A stretch of 64,000 nt of DNA from Streptomyces melanogenes (GTDB lineage Bacteria > Actinomycetota > Actinomycetes > Streptomycetales > Streptomycetaceae): NCBI RefSeq assembly GCF_014649795.1, contig NZ_BMTS01000010.1, positions 62,001 to 126,000 of the forward strand. Direction: 5' to 3'. Below are positions 1 to 8,622 of the stretch, one piece after another. The notes under the pieces are model-generated. The model did not search any database, had not been told where the DNA came from, and was given only the letters and a program-made list of their open reading frames with translations. Both the position numbers and the translations under genes were made by a program. Each line of letters begins with the position of its first letter. Position 1 is the first letter of the stretch.

Positions 1-56
1 CTCCGTTTCAGGTCGGGGAGGGTGTTGGGACGCACTTTTCGAAGTGGGGCACCCAT

Positions 57-166
57 AAGGGGCGCGGGGAACTGCGCGACCAGTTGGGGACGGCCCGCAG
101 ACGAATACACCGCCGCGGCCGAGCGCCGAGCTCACCGCGCCCAGCCACGCACGGCCCGCAGCCGAA
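57..166. repeat. Streptomyces-type intergenic repeat, copy 1
   Basis: The stretch before the first gene contains a 27-bp block (57-83) whose core is GGGGCGCGGGGAACTGCGCG; it is identical to 40948-40974. A second block (142-166, core ACGGCCCGCAGCCGAA) matches 40972-40996 with three differences. Between them lies another imperfect copy of the second half (about 89-105), so this copy looks partly duplicated. Both copies in the window sit just downstream of the stop codon of a minus-strand glycan-hydrolase gene. This type of element is familiar between Streptomyces genes; a role as terminator or RNA-stability element is inference. No gene is seen in 1-187. Confidence 0.6.
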
Positions 167-187
167 GACGCCATCGCCCCGCCGGGC

Positions 188-1459
188 TCAGCCCACGGCA
201 TCCGGGAACACCACTTCGCCGATCCCGCGCAGCGCCAAGTGCTCCTTGTCATCAACACGGCTCGCCAACACCACCGCAGGCCGCACCCCCTCCCCCACCA
301 GCCGAGCGAACGCCTCGAACACCGACCCCCCGGGCGCACACACGGACCGGCGCGGCGCCAGCACCTCGTCCCCCGCGTCGACGACAAGCGCGGTAGTCCG
401 GGGCGCGGGCGCGTGCACACGCCCCCGCCACTCCCGGGCAAGCCGAGCCACGGCCTCCCCCGCAGGCTTGACCCGCCCGGAACTGGTCAACAACCCCAGG
501 CTGTACTCCAGTTCGGGAAAGTCGGCCAGCGACCGGTCCACGTCGTGGGAGCACCACCACGTGACCCCCCACAGATCCGCGCAGTCCAGCGCGTTCACCA
601 CCGTCGCCTCGGTGAACGCCGCCGCGTGCCCGGCGGGGATCAAGGGGGCGGGCGCGCCCACCTCCTGGAGCCACACCGGCCGGTGCGGGTCGTCGGCCCA
701 GGCCTTCGAGAGCTCCACGAGGTACGCGGCGTGGTGCTCGGTCGCGACGCCGTCGCGCCCGTGCGCCTGGGCCGTACCGTTGAACACCCACGAGTGCACG
801 GTGGTCATGGCGCCGACCCGGGCCGCGTGCGCGGGGGTGAACGGCTGGTCGTCCTGGTACCAGGCGGCGTCGTACTCCGCGTGCACATGAGGCTTGCCAG
901 GCGCCCCCTCCTCGCACGCGGCGAGCATCCGCCCCAGCCACGCCCCGGCCTGCTCGGGCGTGATGCGGTCGGGGTCGGGGTGCGGCCCGGCCGCGAACTG
1001 GTTGATCTCGTTGCCGAGCGTCATCCCGATGAAGTTGGGCCGGTCCGCGAGCGCCCCCGCAAGCGTGCGCAGCAGCGCCGCCTGCCCGTCGAGCACCTCG
1101 GGGTCGGTGAAGAGGCTGCGCCGGTGCCAGGTCTGCGTCCAGGCGGGCAGGAAGTCGAAGCTCGACAGATGGCCCTGGAGGCCGTCGACGTTGACGTCGA
1201 GGCCGCGTTCGCCCGCCGCGTCGGCGAGCTGGACCAGCTGCTCGACCGCGCGCGGCCGGATCAGGGTGCGGTTGGGCTGGAAGTACGGCCACACCGGGAA
1301 GACCCGGATGTGGTCGAGGCCGAGGGCCGCGATCGCGTCGAGGTCGGCGCGTACGGCGTCGAGGTCGAAGTCGAGCCAGTGGTGGAACCACCCCTGGCCG
1401 GGCGTGTAGTTGGCGCCGAAGCGCACGGCGGCAGGCATGCGGGCCTGTTCTGAAGGCAT
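188..1459 (-). CDS. GH5-like glycoside hydrolase, cytoplasmic
   Basis: A 423-residue (beta/alpha)8 glycoside hydrolase related to family 5/clan GH-A. Two acidic residues sit where clan GH-A enzymes carry them: the acid/base in GNEINQF (E151) and the nucleophile in WLQEVGAP (E266). There is no signal peptide, so it probably cleaves imported oligosaccharides in the cytoplasm. It lies 52 bp downstream of two sugar permeases and a binding protein on the same strand, which suggests it processes the imported sugar. The start could be the first ATG or the second one seven codons later. The substrate cannot be read from the sequence; mannosides or glucosides are plausible. Confidence 0.75.
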   Translation of the reverse strand: MPSEQARMPAAVRFGANYTPGQGWFHHWLDFDLDAVRADLDAIAALGLDHIRVFPVWPYFQPNRTLIRPRAVEQLVQLADAAGERGLDVNVDGLQGHLSSFDFLPAWTQTWHRRSLFTDPEVLDGQAALLRTLAGALADRPNFIGMTLGNEINQFAAGPHPDPDRITPEQAGAWLGRMLAACEEGAPGKPHVHAEYDAAWYQDDQPFTPAHAARVGAMTTVHSWVFNGTAQAHGRDGVATEHHAAYLVELSKAWADDPHRPVWLQEVGAPAPLIPAGHAAAFTEATVVNALDCADLWGVTWWCSHDVDRSLADFPELEYSLGLLTSSGRVKPAGEAVARLAREWRGRVHAPAPRTTALVVDAGDEVLAPRRSVCAPGGSVFEAFARLVGEGVRPAVVLASRVDDKEHLALRGIGEVVFPDAVG

Positions 1460-1511
1460 GCGGGTCCGTTCTGTGGGCGTACGGCGGGGCGGAGGAGCGG
1501 GGCCGCGGGGC

Positions 1512-2426
1512 TCAGCCCTTGACGGCTCCCTCGCCGACGCCGCGGAAGAAGTAACGCTGCAGGCAGGCGAAGAGCACGATGAGCGGGGCGACGGCGATGA
1601 CCGTGCCCGCCGCGACGAGCCGTTCGTCGTTGGCGAAGGTGCCGTGCAGGTAGTTCAGGCCGATGGTGAGGGTGAAGCGGTCCGGGTCGCTGAGGACGAT
1701 CAGCGGCCACAGGAAGTCGTCCCAGGCGCCCATGAAGGCGAAGATGGCGACCACGGCGAGGGTGCCCTTGACCGCGGGCAGCGCGATCCGCAGATACCGC
1801 TGCCAGGCGTTGGCGCCATCGACGTACGCCGCCTCCTCCACCTCGTACGGGAGGTTGAGGAAGGCGTTGCGCATCAGCAGGACGTTCATCGCGCCGATGG
1901 AGCCGGGCAGCAGGACCGCGATCAGGGTGTTGTTGAGGCCGAGGTCCCGCATGGTGGTGAACTGGGCGATGATGATGCCCTCGACGGGGACCAGCATGGC
2001 GAGGATGAACGCGAGGGTGGCCGCACGGCGGCCCCGGAAGCGCATCCGGGCCAGTGCGTATCCGGCGAGCGAGGCGCCGACGCAGTTGGTGACGACGTTG
2101 GCGGCGGCGACCTTCAGCGAGTTCAGGGCGTAGTCCCAGACCGGGATGGTGTCGGCCACGCGCGCGTAGTTGTCGAGGGTGGGCTGCCCGGGCAGGAACT
2201 TCGGCGGGGAGCTGAAGATGTCCTCGTGCGGCCCCTTCAGCGAGGTGGAGAGCTGCCAGAGGAACGGGCCGACGGTGAGCGCCAGGACCACCAGAAGCAG
2301 CGCGTACCGCAGCACGAGCTGCCAGAGGGGGACGCGTCGCCCTTCCTTGTCGGTGACGCCCGCCCGACGGCGGCGCACGGCGGTCACCGGATCCGTACCC
2401 TTCGCGGTGTCGGTCTCGGTGCTCAC
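1512..2426 (-). CDS. Sugar ABC transporter permease (MalG/CUT1 type)
   Basis: A 304-residue inner-membrane permease with about six membrane segments and the cytoplasmic EAA loop (EVEEAAYVDGANAWQRYLRI) that docks onto the ATPase. It is the second permease of a CUT1-type carbohydrate importer. The start is a GTG whose last bases overlap the TGA of the upstream permease (GTGA overlap), so translation is probably coupled. The longer frame running upstream is a shadow of that permease. No ATPase gene is present nearby; in Streptomyces such importers usually share the MsiK ATPase encoded elsewhere, which is inferred here. Confidence 0.9.
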   Translation of the reverse strand: MSTETDTAKGTDPVTAVRRRRAGVTDKEGRRVPLWQLVLRYALLLVVLALTVGPFLWQLSTSLKGPHEDIFSSPPKFLPGQPTLDNYARVADTIPVWDYALNSLKVAAANVVTNCVGASLAGYALARMRFRGRRAATLAFILAMLVPVEGIIIAQFTTMRDLGLNNTLIAVLLPGSIGAMNVLLMRNAFLNLPYEVEEAAYVDGANAWQRYLRIALPAVKGTLAVVAIFAFMGAWDDFLWPLIVLSDPDRFTLTIGLNYLHGTFANDERLVAAGTVIAVAPLIVLFACLQRYFFRGVGEGAVKG

Positions 2427-3394
2427 GCGTCCTCCCTCCGGTCCGCCCGCAGCACGAGCAGCATCAGCGCGACGGTGACGACGAAGACGACCACGGAGAT
2501 CGCCGAGGCGTAGCCGACCCGGCCGGTCAGACCGGTGCCGACGCGCTGGACGAGCATCACCAAGGTGGTGTCCTCGCCCGCCGGGCCGCCGCTGGGGCCC
2601 GCCATCAGATAGACCTCGGAGAAGACCTTGAAGGCCGAGACCGAGGAGAGCGCGGCGACCAGGACCATGGTGGAGCGCAGGGCGGGCACGGTGACGGTGA
2701 AGAAGCGGCGGACCGCCCCGGCCCCGTCCACCGCAGCCGCCTCGTGGAGTTCGCGCGGCACGTTGGCCAGCGCCGCCAAGTAAATGATCATGTAGTAGCC
2801 GAGGCCCTTCCAGACCGTGACCGCCATCGCGCTGCACAGGAGCAGCCACTGGTCGCTGAGGAAGCCGACCTTGCCGACGCCCACCGCCTCCAGGACCGAG
2901 TTGATCAGCCCCCGGTCGTCGAGCATCCACACCCAGATGAGGCCGACCACGACGATGGAGGCCACGACCGGGGTGTAGAACGCGGCCCGGAAGAAGGCGA
3001 TGCCGGGGATGTGCCGCTGGACGAGCAGGGCGAGCAGCAGCGGCAGGACCACCAGGGCCGGGACCACGCCGAGGACGTACAGCGTGCTGTTGCGCAGTCC
3101 GGTCCAGAACATGTCGTCGTGCCACAGCTCGCGGAAGTTGGCGAGGCCCACGTAGTGGCCGGGCACCAGGGTGCGACGGTCGGTGAAGGAGTTCACCACG
3201 GTGCTGACGAACGGGTACAGGCTGAACACGCCGACGACGAGCAGTCCGGGCGCCGCGAACAGCCAGGGGCTGGACGGCAGTTGGCGCCGGATGCGGCGGC
3301 CGGCCCGGTGCGGCCCGGAGCGGGTGCTCCGGGCCGCCGGGGCGGCGGCGAGGGGGCCGGACGGGTCCGCCGGGGCGGCGGTGGGGCTGTTCAC
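2423..3394 (-). CDS. Sugar ABC transporter permease (MalF/CUT1 type)
   Basis: A 323-residue permease with a proline/alanine/arginine-rich cytoplasmic N-terminus (about residues 1-40), then about six membrane spans and an EAA-type loop (ELHEAAAVDGAGAVRRFFTVTVP). It pairs with the MalG-type permease that follows with a 4-bp overlap. The binding-protein gene ends only 7 bp upstream, so binding protein, MalF-like, MalG-like and GH5-like enzyme form one operon read on the minus strand. Starts with GTG; the ribosome site is weak, which fits coupling to the upstream gene. Confidence 0.9.
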   Translation of the reverse strand: MNSPTAAPADPSGPLAAAPAARSTRSGPHRAGRRIRRQLPSSPWLFAAPGLLVVGVFSLYPFVSTVVNSFTDRRTLVPGHYVGLANFRELWHDDMFWTGLRNSTLYVLGVVPALVVLPLLLALLVQRHIPGIAFFRAAFYTPVVASIVVVGLIWVWMLDDRGLINSVLEAVGVGKVGFLSDQWLLLCSAMAVTVWKGLGYYMIIYLAALANVPRELHEAAAVDGAGAVRRFFTVTVPALRSTMVLVAALSSVSAFKVFSEVYLMAGPSGGPAGEDTTLVMLVQRVGTGLTGRVGYASAISVVVFVVTVALMLLVLRADRREDA

Positions 3395-3401
3395 GAACGG
3401 C

Positions 3402-4688
3402 TCAGCTCTGCTTCAGCAGCTGGTCACAGGCCTTGACAGCGTTGTCAAGCGCTTCCTTGGGGCTCTGCTTGCCCTGGAGCGCCTTGGCCACCTCGTTGCG
3501 CAGCGCGGTCTTCATCTGCTCGCTGAACAGCACCGGCGTGTAGTTGACCGCCGTCTTCAGGGACTTGGCGGCGGCGATCCGCACCCGGGTCTCGTCGGTG
3601 CCGTCCTCCTTGGTGAAGTACGGGTCGTCGAGCGAGCCCGCGGTGCTGGGGAAGATGGCGACCTTCTTGGCGAACTCCATCTGGCGGGTCGCGTCGGTCA
3701 CGAAGTGCGCGAAGGCGACGGCCGCGGGCTTCTGCTTGGTCTTGCTGTTCACCATGACGCCCATGACGTACATGTTCGCCTTGCCGGTGCTGGTGATCTG
3801 GTCGGTGATCCCGATGTTCTTGTAGAGCGTCGGGGCCTGCTTCTTGAAGTTGGCGAGGTCGAGGGCGCTGCCGGGGTTCATGGACACCGACTCGGTGAGG
3901 AACTTGTGGCCCGCCGACTCGGGGGTGGCGGTCAGCGCCTGCGGGTCGAGCGCCTTGGCGTCGTACAACTCCTTGTACTTGGTGAGGAGTTCGACCCCCT
4001 TGGCGTCGTTGAACGCGAAGCCGTCGCCGCTCTTGTTCATCGACTCCACGCCGTAGCGCCCGAAGTCCTCGATGGTGGGCACGTTGGCGAAGGTCGCGAT
4101 CTTCCCGTTGCTCTTGCGGGCCATCGCCAGGCCGTCGGCGAAGACCTCGTCGTACGTCTTCGGCGGCTTGGCCGCGTCCAGCCCGGCGTCGCCGAACAGC
4201 CGCTTGTTGTAGAACAGCGGGCCGGTGTTGAGGTACCAGGGGAAGGCGTACGTGCCCTGCATGCCGGGTATCTGGTGGCTCTGCCAGGCGCCGGGCAGGT
4301 ACTCCTTGCGGTAGTCGGCCGCCGCCTTGTCCAGGTCGAGCGCGAGACCCGCCTTCGCCAGCGGGGCCACCAGGTCCGGCGAGACGTTGACGACGTCGGG
4401 CAGGGTGCCGCCGGCGGCGTCGGCGCTGATCTTGTCGGCGTAGCCCTCGGCGGGCCGGTCGACCCACTTCACCTCGGTGCCGGGGTACTTCTTCTGGAAG
4501 TCCGCGATCACGCCGTTGAAGTAGTCCTTGAAGTTCGCCTGGAGGTTCCAGGTCTGGAAGGTGATCTTCCCTTCGACCTTGCCCGACGCGTCGGACGAAC
4601 CCGAGTCGGAGTCGCTGGAGCAGGCGCTCAGCGGCAGGACGGTGGCGAGGACGGCGGCAGCGGCGAATGCCCTGCGGGAGATGCGCAC
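3402..4688 (-). CDS. Sugar ABC transporter substrate-binding lipoprotein
   Basis: A 428-residue extracellular solute-binding protein of family 1 (maltose-type). It begins with a short signal peptide that has twin arginines (RISRRAF) and ends at the lipobox LSAC (C23), followed by a Ser/Asp/Gly-rich tether. The mature part carries the family pattern ITFQTWN...FQKKYPGTEVKWVDRPAEGY and DVVNVSPD. It should deliver a sugar or oligosaccharide to the two permeases. GTG start preceded by AAAGGAG at good spacing. First gene of the operon, transcribed away from the LacI gene. The substrate is unknown. Confidence 0.9.
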   Translation of the reverse strand: MRISRRAFAAAAVLATVLPLSACSSDSDSGSSDASGKVEGKITFQTWNLQANFKDYFNGVIADFQKKYPGTEVKWVDRPAEGYADKISADAAGGTLPDVVNVSPDLVAPLAKAGLALDLDKAAADYRKEYLPGAWQSHQIPGMQGTYAFPWYLNTGPLFYNKRLFGDAGLDAAKPPKTYDEVFADGLAMARKSNGKIATFANVPTIEDFGRYGVESMNKSGDGFAFNDAKGVELLTKYKELYDAKALDPQALTATPESAGHKFLTESVSMNPGSALDLANFKKQAPTLYKNIGITDQITSTGKANMYVMGVMVNSKTKQKPAAVAFAHFVTDATRQMEFAKKVAIFPSTAGSLDDPYFTKEDGTDETRVRIAAAKSLKTAVNYTPVLFSEQMKTALRNEVAKALQGKQSPKEALDNAVKACDQLLKQS

Positions 4689-4993
4689 GGTGTACGGCTC
4701 CTTTGCTCGGACCAGACGTGCGGACGGCGGCGACCGGCCTCGCAGAGGGGCCGGGGACTGTCCCCCGGAAAGGCGCGGTACCGGACGCTCACATCGGCAG
4801 ACTTTGCGGTGCGAATCTTCAAAAAGTCAATAGGCGGCCCCAGTTGGATGACGTATATGCAGGTCACCGGTGTGCATCGGGGTAGTTGCAGCGATCCACT
4901 AATGCGCTTTAGAGTCATGGTGCTCAAGCGCATTAATACGCTGAGGCATTCACCGGCCGCAGACCGGTCGGATCCAGCGGGAAAGGGGCACGG
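4689..4993. promoter_or_regulatory. Divergent promoter region, sugar operon / lacI-type gene
   Basis: This 305-bp gap is conspicuously richer in A+T than its surroundings. On the minus strand a TTGACT -35-like hexamer lies at 4825-4830, with a weak CAAAGT/GCAAAG -10 candidate at 4801-4807, a plausible promoter for the binding-protein operon. On the plus strand TTGCAG (4886-4891) and TAGAGT (4910-4915), 18 bp apart, form a candidate promoter for the repressor gene. The operator 4900-4942 overlaps the latter. No short gene was seen. Promoter calls are by motif only. Confidence 0.5.
4900..4942. promoter_or_regulatory. LacI-type operator: inverted repeat TAATGCGCTT / AAGCGCATTA
   Basis: A perfect 10-bp inverted repeat, TAATGCGCTT at 4900-4909 and AAGCGCATTA at 4926-4935, flanks the putative -10 and transcription start of the repressor gene. 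The right arm also forms half of a 16-bp near-palindrome at 4927-4942 (AGCGCATTAATACGCT, 14 of 16 symmetric positions), the size and symmetry LacI-family dimers prefer. Most likely the binding site of the adjacent regulator, controlling itself and the divergent sugar operon. Confidence 0.65.
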
Positions 4994-6076
4994 GTGACGG
5001 ACAGCCCGCCGTCCGGCAAGGACACGCAGGCGGCCCGGCGCACGGTGGCGCGCCGCCCGACGATGAAGGACATCGCCCAGCGGGCCGGGGTGTCGGAGAG
5101 CGCGGTGTCGTTCGCGCTCAACGACCGCCCCGGCGTCTCCGAGGTGACCCGGGACCGGGTCCGCCGGGTCGCCGAGCAGCTGGGCTGGCGGCCGAGCACG
5201 GCGGCCCGGGCGCTCTCCGGCGAGGGCGCGGCCACGGTCGGCCTGGTGGTGGCGCGCCCGGCGGCGACCCTCGGGGTCGACTCGTTCTTCCTCCAGCTGA
5301 TCTCCGGCATCCAGGAGGTCCTGGCGGAGCGTCAACTCGGCCTGCTCTTCCAGGTGGTGGAGGACGTGCGGGCCGAGTGCGCGGTCTACCGGCGGTGGTG
5401 GGCCGAGCACCGGGTGGACGGCGTCCTGGTGGTGGACCCGCGCACCGACGACCCGCGCCCGGAGCTGCTCGACGAGCTCGGGCTGCCGGGGGTCGTCATC
5501 GGCGGCCTGCCGGACACGCACCCGAACCTGTCGCAGGTGCGCGCCGACGACGCCGGGGCGATGGCGGCGGTCGTCGGCAGGCTGTACGAGCTGGGGCACC
5601 GCAGGGTCGTGCACATCGCGGGCCTCGACTCGCTGGCCCACACCGACCGCCGCATCCGCTCCCTGCGCGCCGAGGCCGACCGGCGCGGTCTGACCGGGGT
5701 GCGCTCGGTGACCACGGACTACTCGGACACCGAGGGCGCGGCGGTGACCCGCCGGGTGCTGGGCGGGGCGGCGGCGCCGACCGCGCTGGTCTACGACAAC
5801 GACGTGATGGCGGCGGCGGGAGCGGCCGTGGTGGCGGGGCTCGGGCTCTCGGTGCCGGGGGACGTCTCGATCGTGTCGTGGGAGGACTCGGTGCTGTGCC
5901 GGATGGTCCACCCGTGGCTGACCGCGCTGTCCCGGGACACGATCGCGTTCGGGCGGCTCGCCGCGCGGGAGCTGACCGCGCTGCTGGACGGCGGCGCCGC
6001 CCGGTCGGTCCCGATGCCGCTGCCCCGGCTGATCGAGCGCGAGAGCACCGCCGCGCCGCCGCTCACTCGGGCCTGA
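4994..6076 (+). CDS. LacI-family transcriptional repressor
   Basis: A 360-residue sugar-responsive repressor. The N-terminal helix-turn-helix and hinge helix lie at about residues 24-70 (MKDIAQRAGVSESAVSFALN, then the helix ending GWRPS), followed by a periplasmic-binding-protein-like effector domain ending with the usual VPGDVSIVSWED segment. The GTG start is chosen because GAAAGGGG precedes it; the extra 20 residues before the DNA-binding domain are basic. It is divergent from the sugar ABC operon and separated from it by an operator-like palindrome, so it probably represses that operon until the imported sugar binds. Its last 14 bp overlap the converging phosphatase gene. Confidence 0.92.
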   Translation: MTDSPPSGKDTQAARRTVARRPTMKDIAQRAGVSESAVSFALNDRPGVSEVTRDRVRRVAEQLGWRPSTAARALSGEGAATVGLVVARPAATLGVDSFFLQLISGIQEVLAERQLGLLFQVVEDVRAECAVYRRWWAEHRVDGVLVVDPRTDDPRPELLDELGLPGVVIGGLPDTHPNLSQVRADDAGAMAAVVGRLYELGHRRVVHIAGLDSLAHTDRRIRSLRAEADRRGLTGVRSVTTDYSDTEGAAVTRRVLGGAAAPTALVYDNDVMAAAGAAVVAGLGLSVPGDVSIVSWEDSVLCRMVHPWLTALSRDTIAFGRLAARELTALLDGGAARSVPMPLPRLIERESTAAPPLTRA

Positions 6077-8180
6077 GCAGCAGCAGCGCCACGTCGTCGC
6101 TGCGTCCCTGGGTCTCCTGGACGTGGCGTACGAGGCTGTCGGCGACCTCCTCCAGGGGGCGCCCGCCCACGTCCGCGAGCCGGTCGGCGACGGCGGCCAC
6201 CGACTCGTCGAGGTCGACGCCCGCGATCTCGATGAGGCCGTCGGTGTACAGCGCGAGGACCGAGCCGGGCGGCAGCGGCACCTCCGTGGTCGGGTAGACG
6301 GCGTCCGCGTCGATGCCGAGCAGCGGGCCGCCGGCCAGATCCAGCGTGCGCACTCGGCCGTCCGGGTCCCTGAGCAGCGGCTGGGGATGTCCGGCGCGGG
6401 CCAGCAGGGCGCGTCCGCGCGCGGTGTCCAGGTGCAGGTAGATGCAGCTGGCGAAGCGCTCGGTGGCGAGGTCGACGAGCAGCCGGTTGGTGGACTCCAT
6501 GACCCGGCCGGGGGTCTGGCCGACGGCGGTGTAGGCGCGTACGGCGGTGCGGACCTGGCCCATCAGGCCCGCCGCGGTCACGTTGTGGCCCTGGACGTCC
6601 CCGATCACGGCGGCGGCCGCGGTGCCGACGGGCAGCAGGTCGTAGAAGTCGCCGCCGATGTCCATGCCCTGGGTGCCCGGCAGATAGCGCGCGGCCACTT
6701 CCAGCCCGGGCAGGTCCGGCAGGGTGTGCGGCAGCAGGGCCTCCTGGAGGCCGTGGGCGAGCCGGTGCTTGGCGTCGTAGAGCCGCGCCCGCTCCAGGGC
6801 CTGCGCGATGAGGCCGCCGACGCTGGTCAGCACCGCGCGCTCCTCGGCGGTGAAGGTGTGCTCCTCGGCGTAGCCCAGCACCCAGGTGCCCACGGCCCGG
6901 CCGGAGGCGACCAGCGGCAGATAGGCCCAGGCGGCCATGCCGTCGGGGGTGGCGTACCGGATCGGATAGAGGCGCTCCAGCTGCCCGCGCGACTCGTAGA
7001 ACCCCGGTACGCCGGTGAGCAGGGCGCGCACGCCCGGCGTCTGGGCGGTCAGCGGCATCCCGTCGAACCGGTCCACCACCGAGGGGTCCTCATAGCCGCG
7101 CTGCCCCAGGACGTGCAGGCGCCCGCCGGAGGAGCCGAGCATGGCCAGGGTCCGGCTGCCCACGGCGGGCATGATCTCGTCGGCGACCAGATCGATCACG
7201 TCCCGGACGCCCACAGCCTCGGTCAGGGCGCTGGCCAGGCTCAGGACGTGCGAGATGGTCACCAGGCGTCCGGGCCCCTCCCCCGCGTCGCGCTGCGGCT
7301 TGCCTCCCCGGGGCGTGGCGCGGGCGCGGGTGATGCGCACGCTGAGACCGGTGGTGCTGGGGTAGAGCCGGAAGGAGAGCCAGTCGCCGGGCGGGCGCAG
7401 CGCCACGAACGAGGTGATCTGCTGGCTGAGCAGGGCCGCCCGGTAGCGGTCCTCGTACATCGGGTCGTTCAGCCACGGCAGGGTCACCCAGGGCGGGGTG
7501 CCGAGCAGCCGCTCGACCGGGACGCCGAGGAGGTCGGCCGACGCCTGGTTGGCGTATTCGACCCGCCCGTCGAGGTCGAGCGCGCACAGGCCGTACGGCA
7601 GGCGCGCGGCCATCCGGGCGGCCTCGGCGGCGCGGACCTCCCCCGGCGGCTCCACCGGGCGCACCCCGGGCTCCGGCAGCACCGGTCTGCCCTGGCCCGC
7701 GGCCCACTCCATGTACTCGGCGAGCCGGTCGCAGGCGGCGGTGAGCCGCTCGCGCTCGTGGCGGGAGAGGTCGGCGGGGTGCGAGCCGGGCCAGGTCGCG
7801 TAGATGGCCCCGTAGACGGTGTCGGCGGTGGCCACGGGGAGCGCGGCCAGGGCGAAGGGGTAGGGCAGCACGACCGCGATCCGGGGGTAGCGGCCCGCCA
7901 TCTCCTCCTCGCCGCCGACCCAGACCAGCCGCCGCTCACGGGTCGCGTCGGCGACCGGGATGGGGGCGGCGAGCCCGACCCGCTCCCAGGGCGCGGCGAA
8001 GACCCTGGGCAGGCCCGCGATCGCGGTCATGACCAGGACATTCTCTGCGGGATCGAGCACATAGACGGCACCGGAGTGCGCCTGGACGTCGTCGAGGAGC
8101 CCGGTCAGCACCCGGGAGAGCACCGCCTGGTGCGGGGGCGCGCGGTCGGGCCGGGGCCCGGGCGCATCCCGGTCGGGCAC
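6063..8180 (-). CDS. GAF-PAS-GAF-SpoIIE/PP2C serine phosphatase
   Basis: A 705-residue signalling phosphatase. Domains in order: GAF-like (about 18-155), PAS (about 187-290, with YANQASADLLGVPVERLLG), second GAF (about 315-465), and a SpoIIE/RsbU-type PP2C catalytic domain (about 480-703) with the metal-binding motifs GGDFYD (about 509-514) and GDVQGHN (about 527-533). Such enzymes dephosphorylate anti-anti-sigma factors in partner-switching networks. No membrane segment, so a cytoplasmic sensor. GTG start preceded by GGAGGAGGTGG. No anti-sigma or STAS gene lies beside it, so its partner is unknown. Confidence 0.9.
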   Translation of the reverse strand: MPDRDAPGPRPDRAPPHQAVLSRVLTGLLDDVQAHSGAVYVLDPAENVLVMTAIAGLPRVFAAPWERVGLAAPIPVADATRERRLVWVGGEEEMAGRYPRIAVVLPYPFALAALPVATADTVYGAIYATWPGSHPADLSRHERERLTAACDRLAEYMEWAAGQGRPVLPEPGVRPVEPPGEVRAAEAARMAARLPYGLCALDLDGRVEYANQASADLLGVPVERLLGTPPWVTLPWLNDPMYEDRYRAALLSQQITSFVALRPPGDWLSFRLYPSTTGLSVRITRARATPRGGKPQRDAGEGPGRLVTISHVLSLASALTEAVGVRDVIDLVADEIMPAVGSRTLAMLGSSGGRLHVLGQRGYEDPSVVDRFDGMPLTAQTPGVRALLTGVPGFYESRGQLERLYPIRYATPDGMAAWAYLPLVASGRAVGTWVLGYAEEHTFTAEERAVLTSVGGLIAQALERARLYDAKHRLAHGLQEALLPHTLPDLPGLEVAARYLPGTQGMDIGGDFYDLLPVGTAAAAVIGDVQGHNVTAAGLMGQVRTAVRAYTAVGQTPGRVMESTNRLLVDLATERFASCIYLHLDTARGRALLARAGHPQPLLRDPDGRVRTLDLAGGPLLGIDADAVYPTTEVPLPPGSVLALYTDGLIEIAGVDLDESVAAVADRLADVGGRPLEEVADSLVRHVQETQGRSDDVALLLLRPE

Positions 8181-8622
8181 GGCGGACCACCTCCTCCACG
8201 GCCGCGCGCGGACACCTCTGGAAGATCCAGGCTGCCCGCTCGCGGCCGTCCCCGCACGGCGAGCGGGCCCGGCGGCGGGGCGGTGGCGCGCGGGGGGGGA
8301 GCCGACCGGGGGACAGCGCCGCCGGGGCGACGGCGATTCGCGCGGAAGATCCGTTCGCCTCCGTTATAAATCGGACGAAATAACTGACGGATCATCTGAT
8401 CGGAAGGGGGGGGTCCGAATGTGGCAAATGCCCCGGTGGAGGGCACAGCGGCCCTTATGTGAAGGGCAGTTGGGCTTCGGCCGGGCCAACTACTTCTGGC
8501 CTGCTGCCTCGTTCACTCATCAGTGAGAGTCACTTCACGTGGGCAGCGTGTGACGTATCAGCGCAAGTCATGTCCACACCATCTAATTTTCGACGCACCT
8601 TCCCACCCATGAAGGAAGCCTC
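8181..8622. other. Intergenic region upstream of phosphodiester glycosidase gene
   Basis: A 442-bp divergent gap with no convincing gene. It contains two runs of eight G (near 8290 and 8405), an A+T island around 8362-8390, and a cluster of motifs near 8511-8538: GTTCAC (8511) and CTTCAC (8533) spaced exactly 22 bp apart, as in a pair of 11-bp PHO-box-like units with a poor unit between, and the dyad AGTGA-GAG-TCACT (8522-8534). These may control the secreted enzyme gene at 8623. Confidence 0.35.
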
